From: Bacteroidaceae bacterium | GTDB taxonomy: Bacteria > Bacteroidota > Bacteroidia > Bacteroidales > Bacteroidaceae | Direction: 5' to 3' | Length of the DNA stretch: 64,000 nt | Assembly: GCA_024398475.1 (NCBI GenBank) | Contig: JAKSJB010000004.1 | Coordinates: 1-64,000, forward strand | Shown: positions 9,773-20,041 of the stretch, piece after piece | Layout of the letters: every line of letters starts with the position of its first letter | Position numbering within the stretch: the first letter of the stretch is position 1 | Position numbers and translations under genes: made by a program | The notes under the pieces: generated by a model | Databases searched by the model: none | Seen by the model: only the letters and a program-made list of their open reading frames with translations | What the model was told of the DNA's origin: nothing

Positions 9773-9780
9773 CAAAGGTA
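9773..9780 (-). promoter_or_regulatory. -7 box for purU
   Basis: TACCTTTG on the minus strand, 40 bp upstream of the purU ATG. Confidence 0.6.
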
Positions 9781-9809
9781 CGAATATTTTTTCAATTTGC
9801 AACAGTTTT

Positions 9810-12800
9810 TTACATCTTTAACCTTACTACGCTACCTGTCTCCAACTGAGTTAGTTCTACGGACTTACTCATACCCTTGATTATCGCAATCTGAATATCG
9901 TTTTCTTCTGATGTCAGGAAGTCTTCCGGCAAATGATAGAATGCTGATATGCTGATTTCTACATCTGCATTCTTTTCCGAATAATTCACTTTGACTTTTG
10001 CACCCTTGTCTGTATCCAGCATCAGAAGTATTTCTTCTATGATATGTTCCATGCGATCTATCACATGAGAATCGATATTGTACTTCTCACAGAATGCAGT
10101 TATCTTTGCCATCATCTCATAATAGTCATAGTTGTGGGATTTTATATCGTAGGTACATTCACGTATCTGATTGATAAACACCCGTGTCTTTTCCTTATCA
10201 GGACTGTCGAATACCTGTTCCGGTGTTCCATCCTCATATATGACACCTTCATCCATATAGAACACACGCGTACTGACTTCACGGGCAAACCTCATCTCAT
10301 GTGTCACGACTACCATTGTCATGCCGTTCTTTGCCAATGTCCGCATAACTCCAAGTACTTCACTTACCATGGTTGGATCGAGGGCAGAAGTCGGTTCATC
10401 GAATAGTATTATCTCTGGATGCATTGCCAATGCACGGGCTATCGCTACTCGTTGTTTCTGACCTCCGGACAACTGGTCAGGATAGACATCGGCTCTTTCT
10501 GCCATTCCCACCAACTGCAACAACTGCCGTGCTTCAGTTTCAGCTTCTTCGCCCGATTTCTTCAACAGTCTTCGTGGTGCAAACGTTACATTCTCCAAGA
10601 TTGTCATTCCATTGAACAGGTTGAACGACTGGAACACCATACCCATCTTCTGCCGTATCGCCAGTACATCGGCATCAGGAGTCAGAAGATTCCTGCCATC
10701 TATGACTATGCTTCCTCCTGTTGGATGTTCCAGTAGGTTCAGGCAACGCAGGAACGTACTCTTGCCTGTACCTGAAGGACCTATGATTGATATTACTTCT
10801 CCACGGTGGATTTCCGTACAGACATCCTTAAGGACCTTCAATGCTCCAAATTCCTTCTTAAGATGGCTTACAGAAATGATGGTATCGTTTTCATCCCTAT
10901 TCTTTTCCTCCATTGCGTGTCCCTTCTTCCTGATTACTTTTCTACGGACGTATATAAATGTCAGGACACCTATGATGAGTATTCCAAATATCAGTAATAA
11001 TATCCATGAATTTGGAGAATCATCATTTGATACATTCGCAGCATCGTTTTTCTTGTACAACAATACCGTACGGCTGCTCAGATACGGAACCATATTCACG
11101 ATCTTCTCCCTTTCTTCCGTTATGTTGATGACAGAAACGGCTACATCTGCCTTACCCGAAGAAATTGTCGGTATAATAGAAGAGAACTCCATTGTGGAAA
11201 ATTCCACAGGTCGGTTGAGCCATATTGCAAAACGTCGCATAAGTTCCACATCGTAACCATCCAATACTCCGTTTAACATAAATTCAAACGGCACATCATT
11301 AGCCATACATGCCACTTTCAGCGGAGTTCCGGTTTTTACTTCAGGCAAATCACAATGAGAAGAATCTGATACCTTTGAATACCATCTACTCTTCATTTCC
11401 TCAGCTGCAGGTGATTCCCTGAACTCTTCGATGAACTGCCTAAATAAATTGCTCAACTCCAAATCATTCTTATTGAAGACAGCACCGACCGGCATTTCAG
11501 GAAAATCACTGGTTATGGTATCCAAATTGTCGTATTTGCCCAATATCTCCAATGTTGAGAGATTATCCAGATAACAAGCATCAGCACGGCCTTTAAGTAC
11601 GGCTTCAACTTCGTCCGTAATCGTATTGTATGTTACATAATTATCCGTTCCTATCTTATAAGCCAACATCTGATCCTGCACAGAGCCAAACAATGCGGCA
11701 ACTGTCTTGCCCGTGAAGTCGGATTCACGAACTTGGTTTTCATCACCTTTAGGTTTATAATCAGGTTTGGTCAGATATACCGTGAATGAATTCCAATATA
11801 CATCCGAAAACAGGAGAGTCTTTTTACGTTCTTCCGTTACCCCTATCATATTAACTCCCATATCTACCTTTCCCTGAATCAAGGATGGGAATACAGCCGG
11901 GAATGCCATTATGTTATATTCAACCGGACGTCCGAGCGAATATGCAAAACGGTCAATCATTTCAATTTCAAATCCAGTAACTTTCCCGTTAGATACATAA
12001 TTAAATGGAAAGTCCGTACTCATTGTTGCTATACGAAGTGGTTTCCCGCTCTTTATCGGATTGTGGAACAGCCCTACCGTATCGGGATCTGCTGTCCCCG
12101 ACATCCATCTCTCATTCATTTCCTTCCATGCAGGAGAAGCCTTAAGTTCGGCAAGAAACTTATTGAATTGCCGGCACAACACTGTATCATCCTTTGCCAG
12201 CACACATGCGAGTTCCTTGGCTCCGATTTTTGACTTGTGAGGGACAAAATTTGGATATGCGGCCTTTATCACCGGTTCACTCAGGCATTCAGTATATGCA
12301 ACATCTATCATGTTTGCATCCAATGCCTTCAACATGTCCGGAACTGTATTGTAACGTGAAATTTGGCTTTCTTCATATACTCCTGAGCAGTAGACATCAT
12401 GAGTGGTTCCAAGACATACACCAATCCGTGCTCCGTTTTTTAGTGTTTCTTCGTCATCAACGACATTTTCTCCACTTACGGCTACACTATCATCTGACTT
12501 GCCGGCATCGGTATTGCTTAAATTACCCAAAAATATTACAAACAATACCATCAGGACACCTACCCCCACCTTTAGGGCAGTCATCACGTGTTTTTTGCCT
12601 GTTTTCTTTATGTCGGAATTCTTATCGATACACCAACGCAGATATGCCCCGATTCCCCATGCTATTATCAAATAGACTATTGCTACGACTATCAGGGGGA
12701 AGAAAGCATCAAACGTGCGTGACCTTATGATATCCGAGGCCTTGGTCATATCGGTAACTGCCACAAATCCGACTATAGATGTACCCTTCAGCAAATTAAC

Positions 12801-13277
12801 GATTTCACCTTGATATACAGGCAAGACATTCCTGACTACCTGCGGGAAGATTATATGCATAAATGTCTGGAAACGTGAAAAGCCGAGCGACAAACCGGCT
12901 TCTGTCTGTCCCTTGTCAATGCTCCCTATTCCTGAACGCAGCATTTCACTGACAAATGCCGCTGAATTCATGGCAAAGGTAATAATTGCAACAATGACAC
13001 CGGTAGCATTTACAGGAGCCAATACTACATAATACATAATCATCAGGAGTACCAATACCGGAGTTCCACGCATTAGTTCAATATAGACTTTTGCGATATT
13101 CTGCAGCCATCGTTTACCACTCATGCGCATCCAACAAATCAAGCCTCCCAGAATTGTACCGAATACCAACGCAAAGAACGTAATAATCAGAGTTACCTGA
13201 AGACCGTCCAAAATAAGCTTGTACCTGTCCTCTGTTATGAAATTATTGTAAAAGGATTCATAAATAGATTGAAACAT
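9810..13277 (-). CDS. Single-chain polar amino-acid ABC transporter: permease, solute-binding lobes, ATPase and a C-terminal extension
   Basis: 1155 residues holding a whole amino-acid importer. Residues 1-220 are a HisM/GlnP-type permease with the EAA loop at about 117-146. A further membrane helix (232-252) leads to the periplasm. Four solute-binding half-domains follow in the order lobe 2 (281-393), lobe 1 (412-504), lobe 2 (518-633), lobe 1 (651-743). A helix at 757-777 with basic RRKVIRKK returns the chain to the cytoplasm. The ATPase (800-1035) has GPSGTGKST (833-841), LSGGQ (936-940), IILFDEP (956-962) and VTHE (991-994). Residues 1045-1155 are extra and resemble an RsbW/HATPase-like fold with weak motifs. 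Topology is consistent throughout. The sequence runs in one open frame. The transported amino acid is unknown. Confidence 0.9.
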   Translation of the reverse strand: MFQSIYESFYNNFITEDRYKLILDGLQVTLIITFFALVFGTILGGLICWMRMSGKRWLQNIAKVYIELMRGTPVLVLLMIMYYVVLAPVNATGVIVAIITFAMNSAAFVSEMLRSGIGSIDKGQTEAGLSLGFSRFQTFMHIIFPQVVRNVLPVYQGEIVNLLKGTSIVGFVAVTDMTKASDIIRSRTFDAFFPLIVVAIVYLIIAWGIGAYLRWCIDKNSDIKKTGKKHVMTALKVGVGVLMVLFVIFLGNLSNTDAGKSDDSVAVSGENVVDDEETLKNGARIGVCLGTTHDVYCSGVYEESQISRYNTVPDMLKALDANMIDVAYTECLSEPVIKAAYPNFVPHKSKIGAKELACVLAKDDTVLCRQFNKFLAELKASPAWKEMNERWMSGTADPDTVGLFHNPIKSGKPLRIATMSTDFPFNYVSNGKVTGFEIEMIDRFAYSLGRPVEYNIMAFPAVFPSLIQGKVDMGVNMIGVTEERKKTLLFSDVYWNSFTVYLTKPDYKPKGDENQVRESDFTGKTVAALFGSVQDQMLAYKIGTDNYVTYNTITDEVEAVLKGRADACYLDNLSTLEILGKYDNLDTITSDFPEMPVGAVFNKNDLELSNLFRQFIEEFRESPAAEEMKSRWYSKVSDSSHCDLPEVKTGTPLKVACMANDVPFEFMLNGVLDGYDVELMRRFAIWLNRPVEFSTMEFSSIIPTISSGKADVAVSVINITEEREKIVNMVPYLSSRTVLLYKKNDAANVSNDDSPNSWILLLIFGILIIGVLTFIYVRRKVIRKKGHAMEEKNRDENDTIISVSHLKKEFGALKVLKDVCTEIHRGEVISIIGPSGTGKSTFLRCLNLLEHPTGGSIVIDGRNLLTPDADVLAIRQKMGMVFQSFNLFNGMTILENVTFAPRRLLKKSGEEAETEARQLLQLVGMAERADVYPDQLSGGQKQRVAIARALAMHPEIILFDEPTSALDPTMVSEVLGVMRTLAKNGMTMVVVTHEMRFAREVSTRVFYMDEGVIYEDGTPEQVFDSPDKEKTRVFINQIRECTYDIKSHNYDYYEMMAKITAFCEKYNIDSHVIDRMEHIIEEILLMLDTDKGAKVKVNYSEKNADVEISISAFYHLPEDFLTSEENDIQIAIIKGMSKSVELTQLETGSVVRLKM

Positions 13278-13312
13278 AGGCTTTATTATTTATAGTATTT
13301 AATTACTTTGGA

Positions 13313-15067
13313 TTATTTTCGAAGGACCTTCCTGCCTTCATCTGTTATATAGACATGACTAGACACTTCTACGTCCTTGCCATGACTGTTACCTTGTCCG
13401 CATTCAATCCTATCTGACTTTACTGACCGTATTTCGCTAGGTGCCACATATGGAAGAACCACAACCCGACGCTCAACATAATTTCCAATATTAATAAATG
13501 AATCCGTGAAAAGGTCGATATCAGTAAATATCTGTAAGGTATAGATTCCGGGACCTATCTCCAACGGTGTATTTGTGAATTCCCTATTGATTGTTTCTCC
13601 AGAATCAAGATAGAACCCCTGTTGCTGAAACACCTTGTTTACTAATTCGTCTCCGGGAGAAGTCAATGCAAGGAAGAAGCGTCCACAGTATTGGTCATTA
13701 CCACCGTTTGTAATACTAATACTGAAATGAGTAGGCATCTTATGCATTATTGTATCCGGAAAATTCAAATCCCGAAGTATCAACGAAGCCGACGTTGCAG
13801 TATTTTCCCTTACGGTCACTCCATCGCCTGTCGCCTCTACAGTCGAGAAATTCGGTGTTCCTACTGAAGTCCGGATTTCTGTCCACAAGTCATTTTCCTG
13901 ATATACCGGTACAATCCTGTATATTCCGGAATCCAATTTTGGCAGTTTCAGGCAAAACGTATCAGTATAACTGGTATCACCCGATGCGACAGATTTAAAA
14001 TCATGGCGATATTCGTCAAGAATATCTATCAATTCCCCATCATGCTTTATGGCAAGTGCCACTTGTCCTTCATAATCCTGCCGGCCAATATTTGCGAGAT
14101 TATAAGTTACGACAGTCAAATACCCTTCATTTGACATTTGCGCAGATATGTGCGAAAAGCCAAACGAATAGGTTTCCTTACTGGAATCAGTAGGTGGCTG
14201 AACTCCAACGCAGATACTCTGAACCAGGTTGAGCCCCCGTTCAGGATTGTCCTTATAATTGTGCCATTGTGGTTGGTCAGGTGTCAGATAGTCAATATTA
14301 TACCACCCATCTTCTTCCTTTGTAGGATTACCCCATAGTATATGGTACATTCCATCTTCGTTATATCCGTCACATACAAATGCATGAGACGTTGTTGCCG
14401 ACCTTGCACATAACAGTATTGGTCGACCTGCAGCCAATTCCCTACGGAATAGGCTGTGCCACTCGTCATGACGGAAAAAATCACGGTAATACATCTGTAT
14501 TCCCCTGTCATAGCCGAATGAATCAACAAGTGCTATCGGCTGTGATAGGGTGTTGGCGCTACTGGCATTCTTCCCGTATTTCATATTGACAGCAATACCA
14601 CAGTCGCGCAACAATTCTGCAACAGCATTTCCTTCACGTTCTGAATAGTGCCCAAGATAACTGTCCAGCATACTGTCCCAATCATATTTCTGTGGCCAAC
14701 GATGATAACGCATAACTTCTCCCAATGCCAATGCCACACATCCCACAACACAATGCACGCTGTCCTCCATTGGCATATAACTATTGTACGGAGCACTTTC
14801 CTGATGCCATTCATCCGTAAGCAAAGGACCTACATTAGGCGGGAGGTCAGCATCAACCAGCAAAGGGTACCCCAACTGCCTGGGAGACATTCTTGCCAAA
14901 GGATTATTCACAAATTTCCTGACGGCAATACGATAGTCATCTTCCGGTTGAGCGAAGGCCGATACAGACAGCATAATGCAGAACAGGAACAGGCATGCTG
15001 TCCTGACATACAGATTGTCCTTGAAAGACTTTCTTTTCCTGAATCTTATTATATTGCTGTCAAACAT
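13313..15067 (-). CDS. Secreted C10-family (streptopain-like) cysteine protease
   Basis: 584 residues with a signal peptide ending at AFAQ (residue 40). After a short propeptide-like region comes the C10 core: VVGCVALALGEVMRYHRWP with catalytic Cys110, and TSHAFVCDGY with catalytic His228, then YHILWGN. The SpeB-like NWGWGG motif is altered here to ILWGNPTKEEDGWY. Residues of about 300-584 form beta-rich, Ig-like domains. The C-terminus (VYITDEGRKVLRK) looks like a degenerate type IX secretion or anchoring tail. The family includes streptopain and P. intermedia interpain; the target is unknown. It is transcribed in the same direction as the ABC fusion, 35 bp upstream of it. Confidence 0.85.
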   Translation of the reverse strand: MFDSNIIRFRKRKSFKDNLYVRTACLFLFCIMLSVSAFAQPEDDYRIAVRKFVNNPLARMSPRQLGYPLLVDADLPPNVGPLLTDEWHQESAPYNSYMPMEDSVHCVVGCVALALGEVMRYHRWPQKYDWDSMLDSYLGHYSEREGNAVAELLRDCGIAVNMKYGKNASSANTLSQPIALVDSFGYDRGIQMYYRDFFRHDEWHSLFRRELAAGRPILLCARSATTSHAFVCDGYNEDGMYHILWGNPTKEEDGWYNIDYLTPDQPQWHNYKDNPERGLNLVQSICVGVQPPTDSSKETYSFGFSHISAQMSNEGYLTVVTYNLANIGRQDYEGQVALAIKHDGELIDILDEYRHDFKSVASGDTSYTDTFCLKLPKLDSGIYRIVPVYQENDLWTEIRTSVGTPNFSTVEATGDGVTVRENTATSASLILRDLNFPDTIMHKMPTHFSISITNGGNDQYCGRFFLALTSPGDELVNKVFQQQGFYLDSGETINREFTNTPLEIGPGIYTLQIFTDIDLFTDSFINIGNYVERRVVVLPYVAPSEIRSVKSDRIECGQGNSHGKDVEVSSHVYITDEGRKVLRK

Positions 15068-15119
15068 ATTTCGGTATTAGTAAAGTAAACAAAAATCCTT
15101 CATTCCATGGAAATAAAAA

Positions 15120-15635
15120 TCAATCCCCCCTGTCTATCCGAAGTTTCAAGCCTACATCTTTCACCCCTTCTACAATCTTAGGTTTCATAAAAGGCCTTAC
15201 TGTATATGTATATTCCATTGCAGAATCCACCTCAAACGAAGGCAACGACTGCGTACATAGCGGATAAATCAATCCCTTACCCTTCACTTCTCCGCGCCTG
15301 CCATATATATTGACGAATATTGTATCAGTCGATATTTCCATTCCTTCTCTTGACAATGTTCCGAGAAGAAACAAGGTATTATACTTAAAGGCATCAGTCG
15401 TACGCACTCCTATCTCTGCCGAAAGCAATTGATTCTGTGAGGATGGGGTAATGTGAAACACGATAGTATCATCAGCCATCCACCCATCAGTATTTACATT
15501 CTTATACTGATGGAAATATGTTCTGTCTGCATCACAGGCAAAAAATAGGAGAAAGCAAAACAGAGAGAGACAAAAAAACGCCTTTCTCTGTATAGCAATT
15601 TTCTTCAAATTTGTCTCAACTGAATTACTGGTCAT
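15120..15635 (-). CDS. gldH: Gliding-motility-type lipoprotein GldH
   Basis: 171 residues with a lipoprotein signal (basic start, hydrophobic core, LLFFAC with lipid-accepting Cys34). The mature part matches the GldH family: CDADRTYFHQYKNV, WMADDTIVFHI and the terminal KDVGLKLRID. In Bacteroidota GldH is an outer-membrane-associated lipoprotein. In non-gliding Prevotella-like species it is conserved but its role is unclear. It follows ricT by 3 nt, a gene order known from this phylum, so the two are probably co-transcribed. It ends in TGA. Confidence 0.9.
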   Translation of the reverse strand: MTSNSVETNLKKIAIQRKAFFCLSLFCFLLFFACDADRTYFHQYKNVNTDGWMADDTIVFHITPSSQNQLLSAEIGVRTTDAFKYNTLFLLGTLSREGMEISTDTIFVNIYGRRGEVKGKGLIYPLCTQSLPSFEVDSAMEYTYTVRPFMKPKIVEGVKDVGLKLRIDRGD

Positions 15636-15638
15636 ATT

Positions 15639-16760
15639 CTATCCCTTAGGATTGTCTTTCCTATCTCCCTTTCGCTTGTTCTTATTCTTTTTCTTCTTTT
15701 TCATATGGTCGAACCTATTGATGTTATCCTGATCCAGCAAATCGACAGAACTAGGAGTTTCTACGGTTGCGTCATCTTCAGTCAACGTCAAAGGTTTCTT
15801 TCCTTCACGATTCATGTTGATAACATCAAACGCACGACGTGAGGTTATCGTCTGCTCACCTACAAGTATTCGCTTGTCGGTAGAATAGGTTATGTGCTTT
15901 GTCAGGATATCCGCCTTGAAGAAATAATAATCATTATCCTTCGTCTGAAGCACTATCTCACGCGATGGCAATCGTTTGAGTGACTCCACATACTGATCCA
16001 CCTCATAATTCATGCAACACTTCAGTTTCGCACACTGTCCTGCCAATTTCTGAGGATTGAGTGAAAGGTCCTGAAAACGGGCGGCACTTGTGCTGACACT
16101 AATGAAACGCGTCATCCAGGTAGAACAGCATAGTTCCCTGCCACAAGGACCGATACCACCTATACGACCCGCTTCCTGACGGGCACCAATCTGTTTCATT
16201 TCAATCCTGACTCTGAATCGTTCAGCAAGCACCTTAATCAATTGCCTGAAATCCACGCGGTCGTCTGCTATATAGTAGAAAATTGCCTTATTACCGTCTC
16301 CCTGATACTCCACATCACCTATTTTCATCTGAAGTCCAAGGTCTTTGGCAATCTGGCGCGATTCAATCATTGTTTCATGTTCGCGAGCCTTTGCCTCCGC
16401 AAACTTATCCATATCTACAGGACGTGCCTTACGGTAAATACGCTTCAATTCCGTATCCGGACGCAGGTTTGCCTTTTTTATCTGCAAATGTACCAATCGA
16501 CCGGTCATTGTAACAGTACCGATATCATGACCCGGGTTGGCCTCAACTGCCACTATATCACCCTTCTGAAGAGTCAGATTATTCGAATTGATGAAATAGC
16601 CCTTGCGTGGAGGTTTAAACTGCACTTCGACCAAATCAGTTGCCTTTGCATTGTCCGGCAGATCTGCCAGCCAATCGTATGTATTCAGTTTATCCGTTTG
16701 TTTGCTGCACCCCTTGATGTCAAGATTCATACATTGGTCAGCCACCTTAAAATCATTCAC
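15639..16760 (-). CDS. ricT: RicT (PSP1 / YaaT) family protein
   Basis: 373 residues. The PSP1 domain covers about residues 45-270 and carries the family's cysteine clusters, CGRELCC and CAKLKCCMNYE, which bind an iron-sulfur centre in the Bacillus Ric complex. The C-terminus is lysine-rich (KKKKKNKNKRKGDRKD) and may bind RNA. In Bacillus, RicT with RicA/RicF promotes RNase Y-dependent mRNA processing; the role in Bacteroidota is inferred. Translation with gldH is nearly contiguous. A promoter box is at 16880-16887, divergent from leuB. It ends in TAG. Confidence 0.9.
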   Translation of the reverse strand: MNDFKVADQCMNLDIKGCSKQTDKLNTYDWLADLPDNAKATDLVEVQFKPPRKGYFINSNNLTLQKGDIVAVEANPGHDIGTVTMTGRLVHLQIKKANLRPDTELKRIYRKARPVDMDKFAEAKAREHETMIESRQIAKDLGLQMKIGDVEYQGDGNKAIFYYIADDRVDFRQLIKVLAERFRVRIEMKQIGARQEAGRIGGIGPCGRELCCSTWMTRFISVSTSAARFQDLSLNPQKLAGQCAKLKCCMNYEVDQYVESLKRLPSREIVLQTKDNDYYFFKADILTKHITYSTDKRILVGEQTITSRRAFDVINMNREGKKPLTLTEDDATVETPSSVDLLDQDNINRFDHMKKKKKNKNKRKGDRKDNPKG

Positions 16761-16879
16761 TTTATATTATTGTTTTTGAAAGTGCGCACTACTGTTTTCA
16801 TCGCAGCCGCAGCACTCAGATTGTTAATACTGTTTGTTTTTCAGGGTGATAATTATCAAGCCCCAATATGATTATAGTG

Positions 16880-16887
16880 CAAATATA
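16880..16887 (-). promoter_or_regulatory. -7 box for ricT-gldH
   Basis: TATATTTG on the minus strand, about 120 bp upstream of the ricT start. It is divergent from the leuB promoter. Confidence 0.5.
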
Positions 16888-16929
16888 CAATTTTTTTTGG
16901 ACATGAACGACATTTTATGAATTATTTTA

Positions 16930-16937
16930 TACCTTTG
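16930..16937 (+). promoter_or_regulatory. -7 box for leuB
   Basis: TACCTTTG lies 26 bp before the leuB ATG. Confidence 0.65.
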
Positions 16938-16963
16938 CACCCGAATCAAAACAAATACACAAG

Positions 16964-18025
16964 ATGAAACTGAAAATTGCAGTTCTCGCCGGTGATGGAA
17001 TCGGGCCAGAGATAATGGAACAAGGAGTGAACGTGATGAACGCTGTATGCCAGAAGTTCGGTCACGAAGTAAGCTATAAGGAGGCCCTCTGTGGTGCTCA
17101 TGCCATAGACGAAGTAGGCGATCCATTCCCAGAAGAAACATTCCAGACATGTATGGATGCAGACGCTGTGCTTTTTGCAAGTGTCGGCGACCCAAAATTT
17201 GACAATAATCCAAATGCGAAGGTACGTCCCGAACAAGGATTGCTCGCAATGCGCAAGAAGTTAGGACTGTTTGCCAACATCCGTCCTGTAGAAACATTCG
17301 ACTGTCTCATCCACAAGTCACCATTGAAGGACGAACTCGTACGAGGTGCCGACTTCATCTGTATCCGCGAACTTACAGGTGGAATGTACTTCGGAGAAAA
17401 GAAAGAAGGAACCGATGTTGCATTCGACACCAACTACTATACCCGCGCCGAAGTTGAGCGAATCCTGCATGTTGCATATCAGTACGCTATGCAAAGGAAG
17501 AAGCACCTCACCGTAGTCGACAAGGCAAACGTATTGGCTTCAAGCCGTCTGTGGCGTGCTGTTGCTCAGGAAATTGCACCTCAGTACCCAGAAGTAAAGA
17601 CCGACTACATGTACGTCGACAATGCAGCCATGCGTATGATTCAGGAACCAAAGTTCTTTGACGTGATGGTAACGGAAAACACATTCGGAGACATCCTTAC
17701 CGACGAAGGTTCATGCATCACGGGTTCCATGGGATTGCTTCCATCAGCAAGTACAGGTGAGCACACACCGGTATTTGAGCCAATACATGGTTCATGGCCA
17801 CAGGCCAAGGGATTGAACATCGCCAACCCATTAGCACAGATTCTTTCAGTAGCCATGCTTTTCGAATACTTCAACCTGAAGGAAGAAGGCAAACTAATCC
17901 GCGAAGCAGTAAATGCAAGCCTTGATGCCAACGTACGCACACCGGAGATTCAAGTTGAAGGCGGAGCCAAATACGGCACAAAGGAAGTCGGCAAGTGGAT
18001 TGTTGATTACATTCTCAACAAGTAG
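16964..18025 (+). CDS. leuB: 3-isopropylmalate dehydrogenase
   Basis: Oxidative decarboxylation of 3-isopropylmalate in leucine synthesis. 353 residues, the standard length. The N-terminus is [29 protein letters not shown] and the [12 protein letters not shown] region contact substrate, and [25 protein letters not shown] with [12 protein letters not shown] bind Mg and NAD. It stands alone here, with no leuA, leuC or leuD beside it, and has its own promoter and a terminator at 18052-18085. It ends in TAG, which shows that TAG acts as a normal stop in this genome. Confidence 0.96.
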   Translation: MKLKIAVLAGDGIGPEIMEQGVNVMNAVCQKFGHEVSYKEALCGAHAIDEVGDPFPEETFQTCMDADAVLFASVGDPKFDNNPNAKVRPEQGLLAMRKKLGLFANIRPVETFDCLIHKSPLKDELVRGADFICIRELTGGMYFGEKKEGTDVAFDTNYYTRAEVERILHVAYQYAMQRKKHLTVVDKANVLASSRLWRAVAQEIAPQYPEVKTDYMYVDNAAMRMIQEPKFFDVMVTENTFGDILTDEGSCITGSMGLLPSASTGEHTPVFEPIHGSWPQAKGLNIANPLAQILSVAMLFEYFNLKEEGKLIREAVNASLDANVRTPEIQVEGGAKYGTKEVGKWIVDYILNK

Positions 18026-18051
18026 TTTTCTGATAACACATAAATATTCTG

Positions 18052-18085
18052 ACAGCCATCCAAAGCAACAGCAATGGATGGCTGT
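18052..18085 (+). terminator. Intrinsic terminator after leuB
   Basis: Arms ACAGCCATCC (18052-18061) and GGATGGCTGT (18076-18085), followed by TTGTTTATT. Confidence 0.85.
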
Positions 18086-18171
18086 TTGTTTATTCCAGAT
18101 AGTTCATCAGATAAGAATAAAACACGCACTCCCCTATGTACAATTTTACATCTTGCAGAATATCGTCTTCG

Positions 18172-18205
18172 TTACTGACTCATAACTGACTCATAACTGA
18201 CCTGT
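18172..18205. repeat. 11-bp tandem repeat ACTGACTCATA
   Basis: Same 11-bp word as at 165-203. About three units lie in the leuB-rplS intergenic gap. No gene is seen in 18090-18370. Confidence 0.75.
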
Positions 18206-18373
18206 AACCGAGTTATAAGGAGTGTATAGCGGGAATACAGGCAAACTCCACACAGGGCACTATGAATCAATCACATACGAAACAAATACCGTAAGAATGG
18301 AATAGGACGGAAATGGACACTTTGAGAATACCTTTTCCATCGTGGCAATAATAAACATAATAAACATAATAAC

Positions 18374-18414
18374 AAAAAAATAAAGCCTCCCCGATTGGGA
18401 AGACTTTATTTTTT
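18374..18414 (-). terminator. Intrinsic terminator after rplS
   Basis: AAAAAATAAAG-CTCCC pairs with GGGAAG-CTTTATTTTTT. The stem has A and T tracts on the two sides, so it can act in both directions. It lies 15 bp beyond the rplS stop. Confidence 0.85.
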
Positions 18415-18428
18415 GCTTCTGTGTCTGA

Positions 18429-18794
18429 TTAAGCCTCTTCGCTCTTACGAACAAGCTTTTCCTTGATACGAGCCTTCTTACCAGTAAGGTTACGGAGGTA
18501 GTAGAGCTTAGAGCGACGTACCTTACCAACCTTGTTGATTGTAATGCTGTCAATGTTTGGTGACTCAATTGGGAAGATACGTTCTACGCCAACTGTACCA
18601 GACATCTTGCGTACAGTAAAACGCTTCTTCTGACCTTCACCTGTAATCTTGATAACTACACCACGATAGAGCTGAATACGCTCCTTTGTACCTTCAATAA
18701 TCTTGTAAGCAACCGTGATAGTGTCACCTGCCTTGAACTTAGGGAACTCTTTGCCTGTAGCAAATGCTTCTTCAGCAATTTTAATTAAATCCAT
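18429..18794 (-). CDS. rplS: 50S ribosomal protein L19
   Basis: 121 residues starting [18 protein letters not shown]. The frame stays open 55 codons further upstream, but that part holds the promoter and leader hairpin, so the ATG at 18794 is the start. [50 protein letters not shown] and [19 protein letters not shown] are standard L19 blocks at the 30S-50S interface. It is monocistronic, with a leader hairpin upstream and a terminator downstream. Confidence 0.97.
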   Translation of the reverse strand: MDLIKIAEEAFATGKEFPKFKAGDTITVAYKIIEGTKERIQLYRGVVIKITGEGQKKRFTVRKMSGTVGVERIFPIESPNIDSITINKVGKVRRSKLYYLRNLTGKKARIKEKLVRKSEEA

Positions 18795-18924
18795 TTCGTT
18801 TAATTCTTTAATATGCCGGAGGAATCCATTACATTCCGTTTCCGGCGGGTTCAACATGTTCCAACGAAGCATTCTCTGGTTACACTTCCCAAACAGCGGC
18901 TTCGCTAAAGCGGGTGCAAAGTTA
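18795..18924 (-). promoter_or_regulatory. rplS promoter and structured leader (L19 leader candidate)
   Basis: A TAACTTTG -7 box lies at 18917-18924. The transcribed leader of about 110 nt has a hairpin with outer arms GCCGGA and TCCGGC and inner GGAAT/ATTCC pairing, ending about 25 nt before the ATG. L19 leaders are known autoregulatory motifs in some Bacteroidota. Whether this matches that class is inference. Confidence 0.45.
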
Positions 18925-19041
18925 CAAATAATAACTGAATAGCAATGTCCTTTCATCATCTTTTTTAATATTTTGCAGTAATTTTAGGTTATCTATAGGT
19001 CTTTTAATGCCATGACACATTATACTTTAAACAAAAAGTAG

Positions 19042-19078
19042 TATCTTTGCAAATAAAAATCAACAAACGGGAAACCGT
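19042..19078 (+). promoter_or_regulatory. metF promoter and short leader hairpin
   Basis: The TATCTTTG -7 box is at 19042-19049. Then ACGG-GAAA-CCGT (19067-19078) forms a four-base stem with a GNRA loop before the metF start. The leader is too short for any SAM riboswitch I recognise. Confidence 0.5.
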
Positions 19079-19102
19079 CACAAAAGCAGAAGAAGCAACA
19101 AC

Positions 19103-20020
19103 ATGTCTCAATTTTCATTTGAAGTCCTGCCACCGCTTAAAGGTTCAGGCACCAAGGCACTATTCAGAACGATTGATTTACTGAAGGACTACAATCCCAA
19201 TTATATCAACATCACCACCCACCGCAGCGAATACATCTACAAGGAGCAGGCAGACGGAACATTCATCAAGAGCCGAGTACGTCGCCGTCCCGGTACCATA
19301 GCCGTGGCAAGTGCCATCATGCAGAAATACAACATAAAGGTCGTTCCCCATGTTGTGTGCAGCGGTTTTTCACGCGAAGACATCGAATACATGCTTCTCG
19401 ACCTACAGTTTCTCGGCATAAACGACATACTGATTCTGCGAGGCGACAAAGCAAAGGACGATGCCCAGTTCCGTCCCGAACCTAACGGGCACAGCCATGC
19501 CACAGACCTCATCGAACAGGTCAACCTGTTCAACTCCGGAAAATTCCTCGACGGCAGCGACATCAAGGTACAGGGAACTCCATTCTCTTATGGCGTAGCA
19601 TGCTATCCGGAGAAACACGAAGAGGCACCAAACCCGGATTTCGACCTTCGCATACTGAAACAGAAGCAGGATTTGGGAGCACAGTATGCAGTCACGCAAC
19701 TGTTCTACGACAACAGAAACTACTTCCGTTTCGTGGAAAACGCCCGCAAAGCCGGTATCACCATACCTATCATACCAGGAATCAAGCCTTTGGCAAAGAT
19801 GAGTCAACTCACCGTCGTACCCAAGACATTCCATGTTGACATTCCTAAGGAACTGGCAGACGAAGCAAGCAAATTGAAAACCGATGAAGAAGTGGCACAG
19901 TTGGGTATTGAATGGGGTATAAGCCAATGCCGCGAACTCCTGAAGGCAGGTGTACCATCGCTGCATTTCTATACCGTTTCTGCCGTAAACAGCATAAATG
20001 AGATATTAAAGCAACTATAG
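19103..20020 (+). CDS. metF: 5,10-methylenetetrahydrofolate reductase
   Basis: FAD-dependent reduction of methylene-THF to methyl-THF for methionine synthesis. 305 residues, TIM barrel. SFEVLPP carries the catalytic Glu, ITTHRSEY lies on an adjacent strand, DILILRGDK is the folate and FAD region, and VACYPEKHEEAPN and QLFYDN follow as in the family. Here SFEVLPP replaces the more usual FEFFPP. It is the first gene of a close-packed run with the holB-like gene (21-nt gap) and tcdA (8-nt gap). It ends in TAG. Confidence 0.93.
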   Translation: MSQFSFEVLPPLKGSGTKALFRTIDLLKDYNPNYINITTHRSEYIYKEQADGTFIKSRVRRRPGTIAVASAIMQKYNIKVVPHVVCSGFSREDIEYMLLDLQFLGINDILILRGDKAKDDAQFRPEPNGHSHATDLIEQVNLFNSGKFLDGSDIKVQGTPFSYGVACYPEKHEEAPNPDFDLRILKQKQDLGAQYAVTQLFYDNRNYFRFVENARKAGITIPIIPGIKPLAKMSQLTVVPKTFHVDIPKELADEASKLKTDEEVAQLGIEWGISQCRELLKAGVPSLHFYTVSAVNSINEILKQL

Positions 20021-20041
20021 TTCATAAACGACGGGAAAAAG

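Noticed and set aside
19051..19102. SAM riboswitch upstream of metF
   Set aside because: The leader of about 50 nt has only a four-base hairpin and lacks the conserved core of any SAM riboswitch class I know.
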